From a virus, in the IMG/VR virus record IMGVR_UViG_3300036772_000181, positions 1 through 41,038 of that record: DNA of 41,038 nucleotides; one strand, given 5' to 3'. Below, in pieces: positions 14,753 through 21,728 of this stretch. The notes under the pieces were generated by a model, which saw only the letters and a list, made by a program, of their open reading frames with translations, did no database searches and was not told where the DNA came from. The translations under genes were made by a program, and so were the position numbers. How positions within the stretch are numbered: position 1 is the stretch's first letter; each line of letters opens with the position of its first letter.

Positions 14753-14780
14753 GGGGGCCGCCCCATCAAATGCGGCCCCC
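14753..14780. other. Strong hairpin without T-run
   Basis: GGGGGCCGC and GCGGCCCCC form a perfect 9-bp stem with a 10-nt loop, in the 106-bp gap between the genes at 14323-14724 and 14831-14983. No T-run follows on either strand, so it is not a standard intrinsic terminator. It may stabilise or process the RNA. Confidence 0.6.
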
Positions 14781-14830
14781 CTCGCCACGGCAACCCGACG
14801 GGCCGCCGACGTGGGCGCGTATGGACGCGG

Positions 14831-14983
14831 TTACGCTCCCATTTCCTTAAACTCTACCTTGCCCTCGTCTACCGTTTCAATCACCTGGGTTTCGCCCGGT
14901 GCCAGATGCTCGTCGTTAATCGTGTCGCCGTCGATAATCACGCGCACGGTTTTATCGCCCTGATTGGATACCTGTAACAGCAT
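14831..14983 (-). CDS. Small beta-rich protein
   Basis: 50 residues from ATG 14983, with GGAG 8 nt upstream. The sequence MLLQVSNQGDKTVRVIIDGDTINDEHLAPGETQVIETVDEGKVEFKEMGA reads as a small beta sandwich or hairpin domain. Function unknown. A terminator ends directly in its ribosome site, as at the scaffold gene. Confidence 0.72.
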   Translation of the reverse strand: MLLQVSNQGDKTVRVIIDGDTINDEHLAPGETQVIETVDEGKVEFKEMGA

Positions 14984-14995
14984 GGCAATTACTCC

Positions 14996-15040
14996 AAATA
15001 AAAAGCGCCCGCGCGCCCACAATCTGGAAACGCGCAGGCG
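14996..15040 (-). terminator. Intrinsic terminator fused to a start site
   Basis: On the minus strand CGCCTGCGCG and CGCGCGGGCG make a 10-bp stem (one G-T pair) with a 15-nt loop, followed by CTTTTTATTTGGAG. The T-run runs straight into the ribosome site of the next gene. Confidence 0.82.
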
Positions 15041-15112
15041 TGAGAAAGGCAGGCCGTTTGCCGCCGTTCGTGCCTGATACTGTGACGGGGGAACTGGCCC
15101 ACCACGCGGTAA

Positions 15113-15805
15113 CTACGCGGGTTCGCCGGGGTCGTCCGTCGTGCCGGTTTCGCCGGTTTCGCCGGTCACGACGTGCCCGTCTACCGCGCCGGTCGGCATC
15201 TGGCCGCGCTCAATGGCGTCAGAGTCGCTTACGGGCGCAGCCTGCGGGGCATTCGCGTCGCCGGTTTCTTCGGGCGGGAAATAGTGTTGAGCAACATCGC
15301 GCGCCGGATTCGCCCATGCAACCGGGCTTTTGCCTTCGGGGGTCAACGTGCCGTTCTGCGGGTCGCCTGCGCCGGGTATACGCCCGCTTTCGACCACCTC
15401 AACGGCGGGTTTTGCAACCGGGTAGGGATTGGGTTTGATCGAGTCGCGGCTGTCGTCGTCGTACGGTTCGGCGGGCTTGTGCTCGTCGCTGTCGGCGGTG
15501 CGCTGTAGCTCGCCACTCGCGTTGATTGCGTCGCCCGCGAACGTGCCGCCCTGTGCTGCGCGATAGTTCGCGTCGAGCGCGTCGTCGCGGTTGTAACCCT
15601 GGCCGGGGCGGTTGTTCGGGTCGTTCGGGTTGGCCGCGTCGGGGTTGTACTCGCGCACGCCCTGCGGCTGGCCGCCCTGTTCGGTTGCGGCCTGCTGCGC
15701 CGGTTCGTCGTCCTGCGGCTGGTCGGCTTCCAGTTCGGCGTTCTGGTCCTGCATCATTTCATCATCGCCGGTCGTCTGTTCCTGTTTTGCCTTGCGTTTG
15801 GACAT
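15113..15805 (-). CDS. Disordered acidic protein
   Basis: 230 residues from ATG 15805 (GGGAG 8 nt upstream; an in-frame ATG at 15820 has no good site). Rich in Asp, Glu, Pro, Gln, Asn and Gly with almost no hydrophobic core, so largely unfolded. Basic start (MSKRKAKQEQ). Similar low-complexity proteins follow DUF2303 genes in some phages, but the role is unknown. It stands behind an 11-bp array at 15829-15869. Confidence 0.68.
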   Translation of the reverse strand: MSKRKAKQEQTTGDDEMMQDQNAELEADQPQDDEPAQQAATEQGGQPQGVREYNPDAANPNDPNNRPGQGYNRDDALDANYRAAQGGTFAGDAINASGELQRTADSDEHKPAEPYDDDSRDSIKPNPYPVAKPAVEVVESGRIPGAGDPQNGTLTPEGKSPVAWANPARDVAQHYFPPEETGDANAPQAAPVSDSDAIERGQMPTGAVDGHVVTGETGETGTTDDPGEPA

Positions 15806-15828
15806 TTTGCAAACTCCCATTATTCAAT

Positions 15829-15869
15829 GTTGCACGGTGCTAGCACATTGCTAGCCCTATGCTATTATG
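15829..15869. promoter_or_regulatory. 11-bp phased array
   Basis: GTGCTAGCACA, TTGCTAGCCCT and ATGCTATTATG, preceded by TTGCACG. Overlaps the stop of the DUF2303 gene. On the minus strand TAGCAA-16 bp-AACATT is a weak promoter for the gene ending at 15113. Confidence 0.7.
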
Positions 15870-16698
15870 CCGCGCAGGCGCCCATATAGACGGGTAGCGC
15901 GGTCTGCTCGCGTATGCGGGCGGTTATATCGGCGGCGGCGGCCTCGACTACCTTATGAGGCCGCACCAGTTCATAGCCAATCTGTAGCGCGCTGCCGTGT
16001 AGCCTGTAGCGCAGGCGCGCGCCGATTTTGTACGTCGGGCCGCCGATAAAAACCGGAATGCCCAGAAAGAACTGTTCGGGCATTTCAAGCTGCCCATTAC
16101 CGCCGCTGGCCGTGAGCGTTTCGGCGTAGCGTAATTGCGTGGTGCCATTCGACAGGCGTACGGCGCTGGCAAACTCGCATTTCATGGTCGCCTGCAATAC
16201 GCTGGCCAGTTCGAGCAGTACCGCGCCGGGCGGCTCGCTGGGTGATCCGCTAAAAACGTCGTCAACGTTGCTTTCAATGAATTCGGCAAAATCGCGCTGG
16301 GCGCCGCGTTTGCCATTCATGCCTAGCCAGGTCTGCCATTCGGGCGAGGCGAGCGGCGTAAAAATGCCGCGCCAGTCCCCCCAATGGGGGGCCTGTTCCT
16401 GCGTGGTGTCATTGAGCACGGCGACATAGCGCACGCCGCTATTCGGATTCGCCACGGCATAGACGCGCGAGGCGTCGCCCTTGCGTTCGTTAATCCACGC
16501 AATGAATGAATCCGTTTCGTGTAATGAGGTCGTGCCGTTCGCGCGTACCGGCGTCGGTAACTGCGTTTCGAGGTCGTGCAATACCCAGCCTTCGGGCATG
16601 ACGGCATACGGCCTGCCGTCCATATCTATGCGGCGTGCTTCCAGGCTGGCAATGCCGAGCGTGACCAGTTCCTGTATTGCCCCACGGTCGATAGTCAT
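15865..16698 (-). CDS. DUF2303 (YfdQ-like) protein
   Basis: 277 residues. Features of the DUF2303 family: RPYAVMPEGWVLHDLE near the start, the central FAEFIESNVDDVF, and a C-terminal beta-rich part (EQFFLGIPVFIGGPTYKIGARLRYRLHGSALQIGYELVRPHKVVE). The family is common in phage early regions, often beside recombination genes. Its biochemical role is not established. Start overlaps the upstream 113-residue gene (ATGA). Confidence 0.85.
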   Translation of the reverse strand: MTIDRGAIQELVTLGIASLEARRIDMDGRPYAVMPEGWVLHDLETQLPTPVRANGTTSLHETDSFIAWINERKGDASRVYAVANPNSGVRYVAVLNDTTQEQAPHWGDWRGIFTPLASPEWQTWLGMNGKRGAQRDFAEFIESNVDDVFSGSPSEPPGAVLLELASVLQATMKCEFASAVRLSNGTTQLRYAETLTASGGNGQLEMPEQFFLGIPVFIGGPTYKIGARLRYRLHGSALQIGYELVRPHKVVEAAAADITARIREQTALPVYMGACAA

Positions 16699-17036
16699 TG
16701 AACGCCCCCGCTCACGTCGCGCGGGGTTGCGTGCGCGGTCGGCACTTCGCGCAGGTCGAGGCGTTCCTGTTTCGGATTATTGCGGCTTAAATCGCCGTTC
16801 GCCGTCACGAAAAACAGGCTACTGCCGCGCTCGTTGCGCGGTTCCTTAATGCCGATCTTGTCGCTAATCTCGACGGCTTCGGCGCTCTTTGTGGGCTTGA
16901 TTGAGAGCGTATAAACGACTTCGCCGCCGCGCCCGGTTTCCACGCATGCGCGAACCAGTGCGGCCAATGCCTCGCTTAACTCGTCGTGTGATACGCCGCC
17001 GCGCATATCGCGCAGTACGTCTGCAAACAGGCGCAT
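16695..17036 (-). CDS. Hypothetical partner of DUF2303 gene
   Basis: 113 residues. A helical N-terminus (LRDMRGGVSHDELSEALAALVRACVETGRGGEVVYTLSIKP) is followed by a charged region with SLFFVTANGDLSRNNPKQERLDLREV. Proteins of this look usually precede DUF2303 genes in phages, so the two probably act together. Function unknown. First gene after the pentamer array and the operator array at 17100. Confidence 0.78.
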   Translation of the reverse strand: MRLFADVLRDMRGGVSHDELSEALAALVRACVETGRGGEVVYTLSIKPTKSAEAVEISDKIGIKEPRNERGSSLFFVTANGDLSRNNPKQERLDLREVPTAHATPRDVSGGVQ

Positions 17037-17099
17037 ACGGCCCCCAGGTCGGGCAACGCGTGCGATTGTGTGAGAGGTGTTCAGTATGTTACGTTGCGC

Positions 17100-17132
17100 T
17101 CTGCTGGCGCTGTGCTAGCACTGTGAAACCTT
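17100..17132. promoter_or_regulatory. 11-bp phased array abutting pentamer array
   Basis: TCTGCTGGCGC, TGTGCTAGCAC and TGTGAAACCTT at exact 11-bp steps. The third unit is at the same time the first GTGAAACCTTG box of the pentamer array, which links the two repeat systems. Confidence 0.65.
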
Positions 17133-18088
17133 GTCCTGCGCGGTCTGGCACGGTGTTGCCGAGTGCTGCCGCGCCCAGTCGAGCGCTGCCGGGTTCAGTG
17201 CTGTCGTGCGCTGCCCAGCGGGTAAACCTTGCCTCGCGTTGCCCGGCGTCACGTTGCCATGCCATGCCTGGTCTAGCCTAGACGTGCGCCGCTGCGCCCC
17301 GTCCGGTCGGGCCGGGTCATGCGCTGCCTCGCCGAGCCATGCCACGCGTAAAACCTTGTCCTGTCATGCCGTACCGCGTCTTGCAGTGTCAAGCCCAGCC
17401 GCGTCAAGTGTTGCCGCGTCAAGCCGGGCGCCGCCCAGCGCAGTCAAAAACCCTTGTCAGGTGCTGCCATGTCTTGCCGAGTCATGCCGCGCCTAATCGT
17501 GCCATGGCGTGCCATGCGCTGCGGCGGTAAAACCTTGTCCTGTGCTGCGTCGTCAGGTATCGCCAAGTTTCGCACCGTGCAGACTCGCCGCGCCTGGCGC
17601 GGTCAGGCATCGCCCCGCCGTAAAACCCTTGTCGTGTGCTGCGTCGTCGGGAGCCGCCAAGTCGAGCCGGGGCCGGTCGTGTCATGTCCCGCCTTGCGCC
17701 GCGCCGCGTAGTGCTGCCGCGCATCCTGTGAAACCTTGTCGTGCGTTGCCTGGCCGTGCGTGGCCATGCGGTGCCGGGTGCTGTCATGTCAAGCCCAGCC
17801 CAGCCGGGTAAAACCTCGTAAAAACCTTGTCTGGTGCCGCTATGCCGAGCCGAGCGCGGTCGAGTCATGTCTAGTCGAGCGCTACCGGGCTGCGCCAAGC
17901 CTAGCCGGGCGGTGAAACCTTGCGTTGCCTGACCTAATCACGCCGGGCCGCGTCCTGTCGAGCCACGCGCTACCGGGTGCTGCTGCGGTAAAACCTTGTC
18001 CTGTTGCGCCTGGCCGCGCCAAGCCGGGTCCAGTCTGGTCGAGTCTAGCGCCGCCCCGTCAGGCCATGCCGAGCCGAGCCCAGCCATG
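17123..18088. repeat. Interrupted degenerate pentamer array
   Basis: About 966 bp without a credible gene. The plus strand divides into successive 5-base words ending in G and mostly starting with C or T (pattern Y-S-N-N-G). About ten times the run is broken by a GTAAAA or GTGAAA token followed by the words CCTTG and usually TCCTG or TCGTG. Boxes start near 17123, 17222, 17348, 17443, 17527, 17620, 17727, 17808/17818, 17912 and 17988, that is every 76-126 bp. Between boxes 3 and 4 there are exactly 16 words (17364-17443). The array runs from an operator array to within 2 bp of the stop codon at 18090. A 5-base period excludes coding. Role unknown. Confidence 0.85.
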
Positions 18089-18089
18089 C

Positions 18090-18596
18090 TTAACTGACGT
18101 CTTTCAGCGCGAGTGCGGCGGCCATCATGCCGGGCAATTCGCGCCCCATCTGCTTGACCTGCGATTCGATCCGTTTAACGGCCTTGTCGCCTGCCATCTG
18201 TTCAGTGACAGCGAAGACAGACAGAGCGATATTGTGCTTGACCTGGCTTTCGCGGTCCAGTTTTTCGTACGTCGCGCATAAGACCGTGCGCGCTGCCTTG
18301 CGCGAGGTACGGCGGATATGTGCGCGCGCCTTGTCGGCGGTCTGTACAATCTCGCGGTCGTTCAGGCGGCGCAGGCCAATATCAATGATTACGTCGAATA
18401 CGCGGCGTTCATCGCGCAGCAGTTTGCGCCGTGCCGTTTCGAGTGCGCCACGTCCGACGCCCTGCACATCGCGCCCGATAGCCGCTGTCATTTCCGCATA
18501 GCTCAGTTCGCCGCCGACGGGCAACTGTGCCAGCACGCGCGCGAGCAACGCGCTATCACTGTCTGGCCGTGGGGTAAAGTCCGGTTTCGTCGTCAT
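18090..18596 (-). CDS. Hypothetical helical protein
   Basis: 168 residues from ATG 18596, one base after the stop of the preceding gene. The N-terminal third resembles a winged-helix-like segment (DSALLARVLAQLPVGGELSYAEMTAAIGRDVQGVGRGALETARRKLLRDERRVFDVI). The rest is helical and basic (KARAHIRRTSRKAARTVLCATYEKLDRESQVKHNIALSVFAVTEQM). It could bind nucleic acid. The pentamer array would form its 3' untranslated region. Function unknown. Confidence 0.75.
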   Translation of the reverse strand: MTTKPDFTPRPDSDSALLARVLAQLPVGGELSYAEMTAAIGRDVQGVGRGALETARRKLLRDERRVFDVIIDIGLRRLNDREIVQTADKARAHIRRTSRKAARTVLCATYEKLDRESQVKHNIALSVFAVTEQMAGDKAVKRIESQVKQMGRELPGMMAAALALKDVS

Positions 18597-18597
18597 G

Positions 18598-19167
18598 TCA
18601 CGCCTCATAGTCGAGCCAGTCGAGGTGTTCAAGCCGGAAACGACCGTAAAACCCGTTGTTACGCGGCCTGAAACGCCCGATACCGATAAAGTTACCCGCC
18701 TGGCGCAGATGCTGTTCGAAAACCTCGCGCGTCACGGTCTCGTCAAGTATCAGATATTCGACCTTGCCGCCCCACTGGTGTATCACGGGAAAACACTTTT
18801 CGACCCGTGAGCCGCCGCCGCGCCTGCCGTCCGACGGGACAAACAGCCATTCGCCGGGCACGTCGTCCTTTTTGATATTGAGCCGCAAGCCCTCGACTAC
18901 CAATACACCCGCCTCAAAGTGTTTTGTATAGGTCGCCTTACCTTTTCCCGGAATCTGTACAGACAGGTATTTCGCCACTTCGGCGATACAGTTTTTGAAT
19001 GCCATCGGCGGCACATAGACAAAGCCGTCTGCGTCAACGTGCAACCGGTCGCGCCAGGTGCGCGCCTCATAGTCGCGTGCGCTTTCCTTGTTCAGTTTTT
19101 CCGTCGTGTAATGCCGGGACTGGCTATAGGGCGACATGCCCTTGATAGTGGCAATGGCTTTTTTCAC
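18598..19167 (-). CDS. Unknown phage protein, possibly RAMP-like
   Basis: 189 residues, basic. Well-ordered throughout: KGMSPYSQSRHY, DYEARTWRDRLHVDADGFVYVPPMAFKNCIAEVAKYLS, GEWLFVPSDGRRGGGSRVEKCFPVIHQWGGKVEYLILDE, and a Gly/Arg-rich end FIGIGRFRPRNNGFYGRF. The last motif and the MAFKNCIAEVAKY helix recall Cas7/RAMP nucleic-acid binders, but I cannot confirm that. It is the type of protein found near phage recombination genes. Preceded by an 11-bp array at 19190. Confidence 0.75.
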   Translation of the reverse strand: MKKAIATIKGMSPYSQSRHYTTEKLNKESARDYEARTWRDRLHVDADGFVYVPPMAFKNCIAEVAKYLSVQIPGKGKATYTKHFEAGVLVVEGLRLNIKKDDVPGEWLFVPSDGRRGGGSRVEKCFPVIHQWGGKVEYLILDETVTREVFEQHLRQAGNFIGIGRFRPRNNGFYGRFRLEHLDWLDYEA

Positions 19168-19189
19168 GTCGTTGTCTCGTATTCGGCTT

Positions 19190-19231
19190 GTTGCATTATG
19201 CTAGTTCATTGCTAACCCTCTGTGTCATCCT
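19190..19231. promoter_or_regulatory. 11-bp phased array
   Basis: TTGCATTA, TGCTAGTTCAT, TGCTAACCCTC and TGTGTCATCC at 11-bp steps. Overlaps the stop codon of the gene at 19212-19472 and lies upstream of the leftward gene starting at 19167. Confidence 0.6.
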
Positions 19232-19472
19232 TTTTTGGCCGCACGGCATGCCAGAGTGCCCACTGGTTGGCCAGCAGGATACAGTGCCCGTCATCGGCAA
19301 TCTCTGCGGCCTCGTCGGCGGTCGGTGCGCGTATGCCGCCGCCCTCGAATACGCCAAAGCCGCCGCAGTAAATGCACAGTGACAGTGAGCCGTCGTGCGG
19401 CGTGCGCGCACCATCGCGCCCGACTGGTGAATGGCGTTCGTTGCCTTTGCCGCAGTGCGGGCAGGTCATCAT
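19212..19472 (-). CDS. Small zinc-ribbon protein
   Basis: 86 residues from ATG 19472 (or the adjacent ATG 19469). Two Cys pairs, CPHC near the start and CIYC about 28 residues later, make a zinc ribbon. GGFGVFEGGG follows, then a helical C-terminus (ADEAAEIADDGHCILLANQWALWHAV). The start overlaps the glycosidase stop, so it is coupled to it. Function unknown. Such small zinc proteins often bind nucleic acid or a partner protein. Confidence 0.72.
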   Translation of the reverse strand: MMTCPHCGKGNERHSPVGRDGARTPHDGSLSLCIYCGGFGVFEGGGIRAPTADEAAEIADDGHCILLANQWALWHAVRPKKDDTEG

Positions 19473-20395
19473 GCGGGATTCGCCTGGATAAAGTCGTGTA
19501 CGGTCTGGCCGAACGTCTGGATAAGCGAGCCGTCGCCGTTGCATAGCCCCCATGGGCTACCCGCGATCAACTGATAGCAACATGCGGCCTGGACGCCGAA
19601 CATATCGCGGCCTGTGAGCATTTCGCCCAGAAACTGTTTTGCCCAGTCGCTGCGCGTGGCGTCGTCGTCGCCCTCGTTGGCGTTCCATTCGGTGAAAATG
19701 ATCGGCTTTCCAAAACTGGATTTCAGGTGATCCAGCAGGTTAATCGACGGTTTTTCATAGTCCATACTCATCGACATGGGACTGCCGTAACAGCGGTAAT
19801 TGTGCCAGTTCGTCAAGTCCCAGCGTACCGGGGTATGTCCCGTGCTACCGTCGGGCTGCTGGCCGCGCCAGAGCATGTCGGCGCAGGCGATAGAGCAGGC
19901 CGTAAAGGCATTCGAGGCTATCAGTGTGCTAACGCCGCCGACCGTACGAACGCCTGCGGCGCACCCGTTGAGCAGGCCGCGCAATGCCGGGAACTGCGCG
20001 TTGTCGAAGTCTTCGGGCACGCCCCCCTGCACGTCCTGCACGGGTTGCCTGATATTATTTTTGCTATCCAATTCATTGCCGCATTCGAAAATCCGCACGC
20101 CGTACGGCACCAGCGCCTGCGCGCACTCGTAACCCATCTGCCAGCCGACGTTGTGCGCCTGCGCCTCGCTCGCGTGTAGCTGGCCGTCGTCGCCGGTCAT
20201 GTTGAGATTGACGCAACAAATCAGGTCAATGTCGGTGGCCTGCAATGCCTGCGCGAGCCGTTCGAGATAATCGAGGCTTTCCGGGTTGCCCTCATAGGTG
20301 CATCTGTAATACGCCATGCCCAGCATCTGCAACATGGCTATCTGTTCGTCAACCGACTGCAAATAATCGTAATGTCCATTTACGCCGTAAAACAT
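19469..20395 (-). CDS. Clan GH-A glycoside hydrolase-like protein
   Basis: 308 residues from ATG 20395 (in-frame GTGs lie 9 and 12 nt earlier). It reads as a TIM barrel: FYGVNGHYDY opens the first strand; RIFECGNELDS gives the acid/base Asn-Glu (E108) and KPIIFTEWNANEG the nucleophile Glu (E236), the signature pair of clan GH-A with normal spacing. LTNWHNYRCYG fits the intermediate strand. No signal peptide. Closest in feel to GH5/GH39/GH79 enzymes. Its substrate cannot be read from sequence. Coded among small early genes, not virion genes, so its use is puzzling. Confidence 0.78.
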   Translation of the reverse strand: MFYGVNGHYDYLQSVDEQIAMLQMLGMAYYRCTYEGNPESLDYLERLAQALQATDIDLICCVNLNMTGDDGQLHASEAQAHNVGWQMGYECAQALVPYGVRIFECGNELDSKNNIRQPVQDVQGGVPEDFDNAQFPALRGLLNGCAAGVRTVGGVSTLIASNAFTACSIACADMLWRGQQPDGSTGHTPVRWDLTNWHNYRCYGSPMSMSMDYEKPSINLLDHLKSSFGKPIIFTEWNANEGDDDATRSDWAKQFLGEMLTGRDMFGVQAACCYQLIAGSPWGLCNGDGSLIQTFGQTVHDFIQANPA

Positions 20396-20431
20396 GATCT
20401 GCACCACAATGGTTAAGAGTGCGATTGTGTT

Positions 20432-20662
20432 TTAACTGTAGTGGCCGAACCCGTTACGGTCGAGCACGACAGAAATGGCGGCCCATAGCGGGCCTTCGTT
20501 GGCGCCCGTGTCGGGTCTTTGCTGGCGCATCGGATACAGGATATGGTCGCGCCCGTCGTCGTGCTCGTCGGTGTTGGTATGCGCCCAGGCGCGCAGGCAC
20601 CTGACCAGGCCGCACAGTTCGCGCAGGTCGTCGGGGTCGGGCGTATGCGTCGGGTTGCTCAT
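20432..20662 (-). CDS. Small hypothetical protein
   Basis: 76 residues from ATG 20662. MSNPTHTPDPDDLRELCGLVRCLRAWAHTNTDEHDDGRDHILYPMRQQRPDTGANEGPLWAAISVVLDRNGFGHYS. Helical start, then a loop region rich in His/Asp, then a short helix. ATG stands just after the stop of the preceding gene. Function unknown. Confidence 0.65.
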   Translation of the reverse strand: MSNPTHTPDPDDLRELCGLVRCLRAWAHTNTDEHDDGRDHILYPMRQQRPDTGANEGPLWAAISVVLDRNGFGHYS

Positions 20663-20666
20663 GCCT

Positions 20667-20990
20667 TTACGCCTCAGTGTCGGGTCGGTCGTCGCTTCGC
20701 CATACAGGTGCATATGCGGCGCTTTCCTGTTGCAAACGGGTAAGGGTATTGCAAACACAGTCGTATATCAATCCGGCAAAATCGAGCATTTCGCCGTGCT
20801 CGTCACAGTGTGGCGCGAGCGCTTCCAGCACGTCGCGCGCGCCCTGCCACCACGCGTAAGACTGCGCGCGGTACGCGACCGAATCCGGCGCAGGCCGCCT
20901 ACCTGAAACGCTTGTCACGCTGTCCATTGCGGCGTTTAACCGTGTGGTTAGCGTGATCGAAATTTGTAATTCCATCGGGGCAGTATGCAT
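20667..20990 (-). CDS. Small hypothetical protein
   Basis: 107 residues if ATG 20990 is used (GGGA 8 nt upstream). Later ATGs at 20975 and 20927 are possible. The 92-bp overlap with the preceding gene makes the start uncertain. The body is helical (YAWWQGARDVLEALAPHCDEHGEMLDFAGLIYDCVCNTLTRLQQES). Function unknown. Confidence 0.65.
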   Translation of the reverse strand: MHTAPMELQISITLTTRLNAAMDSVTSVSGRRPAPDSVAYRAQSYAWWQGARDVLEALAPHCDEHGEMLDFAGLIYDCVCNTLTRLQQESAAYAPVWRSDDRPDTEA

Positions 20991-21243
20991 GACTCATTTC
21001 CCGGAGTTCGGCGAGGCGTTCGGACGCCTGACGTTGCAGCGCCAGACAGCGCCCGCGTATGTCGTCGCCGGGGTAGCCCATCGCCAGCCCCAGACAGTCG
21101 AGACAGCCGACGTAATAGCTGATTTCGACAGCCCAGGCGAGCGCGGGCGTCAGTATCTGGCGCGGGCCGTAAATATCGGCATGAAAGAACAAATCCCGCA
21201 ACTGGGGCGCGTAACGCCAGAAGTCGAGTTTTTCACGTTTCAT
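20899..21243 (-). CDS. Small hypothetical protein
   Basis: 114 residues. It has a helical core with two Cys (ALAWAVEISYYVGCLDCLGLAMGYPGDDIRGRCLALQRQASERLAELREMSH) and a basic tail (HTVKRRNGQRDKRFR). Start overlaps the upstream stop (ATGA). The 3' end overlaps the next gene. The basic tail could contact nucleic acid. No family recognised. Confidence 0.7.
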   Translation of the reverse strand: MKREKLDFWRYAPQLRDLFFHADIYGPRQILTPALAWAVEISYYVGCLDCLGLAMGYPGDDIRGRCLALQRQASERLAELREMSHAYCPDGITNFDHANHTVKRRNGQRDKRFR

Positions 21244-21557
21244 GCTTCCACCTTTTCGGGAAATAACCTGTGCAACGTGACGCAGGCTAACTGCGCGTCA
21301 GGCCAGCCGTCGGGCCAGCCGTCCTGAATCAGCACGCGGCCAGAGGCGCGCATTTCCTCTGCGGCCAGTTCTGCCGCGTCAATGGCAATGGCGCCCGCCA
21401 GCGTGCGCAGCATGCGCGCTATGAGGTCAACCGGTTCGACGCCAATAGCCAGCGCTACCCGGTCGAGGTCGAACGTCACGTTTTCGCGCACCGTCGATAC
21501 CTTTATGCTATCGCGCAAACCGTTAACATCATGAAAATGTAATCGCTTCGCAGTCAT
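21240..21557 (-). CDS. Hypothetical protein
   Basis: 105 residues. Begins with a strand-rich segment (KRLHFHDVNGLRDSIKVSTVRENVTFDLDRVALAIGVEPVDLIARMLRTLAGAIAIDAAELAAEE), then a short end with WPDGWPD. First gene of a run of tightly overlapping small genes that leads to the glycosidase. GAGGGCGAC precedes the ATG. Function unknown. Confidence 0.7.
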   Translation of the reverse strand: MTAKRLHFHDVNGLRDSIKVSTVRENVTFDLDRVALAIGVEPVDLIARMLRTLAGAIAIDAAELAAEEMRASGRVLIQDGWPDGWPDAQLACVTLHRLFPEKVEA

Positions 21558-21728
21558 GTCGCCCTCACAGAATATTTGTCAGACGCAATTACAGCCCTTT
21601 AGAGCCGCTGCCAAAAAAAGACATATCCCAGCCCCAAATTTCCAAACCAGCCCGACCACGAACCGCCTAGACCCGCTGGCGGGCATTTTTTTGCAGACCG
21701 GGTTTTTAAAATCCTGTTGAGCCTTACA
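21558..21728. other. Intergenic region, weak hairpin
   Basis: 171 bp between the replication gene and the next leftward gene. Contains CCGCC...GGCGGGCATTTTTTT on the plus strand (about 21662-21691), a weak terminator shape facing rightward, and several A/T runs. No 11-bp array and no convincing promoter are seen. Confidence 0.4.

Noticed and set aside
14753-14780. Terminator reading of the GGGGGCCGC hairpin
   Set aside because: There is no T-run on either side, so termination is not supported. Listed as a plain hairpin.
17123-18088. CRISPR array reading of the box-spaced region
   Set aside because: Boxes are only about 11-16 bp, spacing varies from 76 to 126 bp, and the intervals are pentamer runs and not unrelated spacers. 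No cas genes are present.
17131-18281. Long open frames on both strands across the pentamer array
   Set aside because: They read as repeated Pro/Cys/Arg or Arg/Thr-rich strings (VKPCPV, TRQGFY) caused by the boxes. The 5-base period is incompatible with a codon structure, and there are no ribosome sites.
21662-21691. Plus-strand terminator in the gap after the replication gene
   Set aside because: The stem is only about 5 bp and no rightward gene precedes it. Kept as a weak hairpin only.
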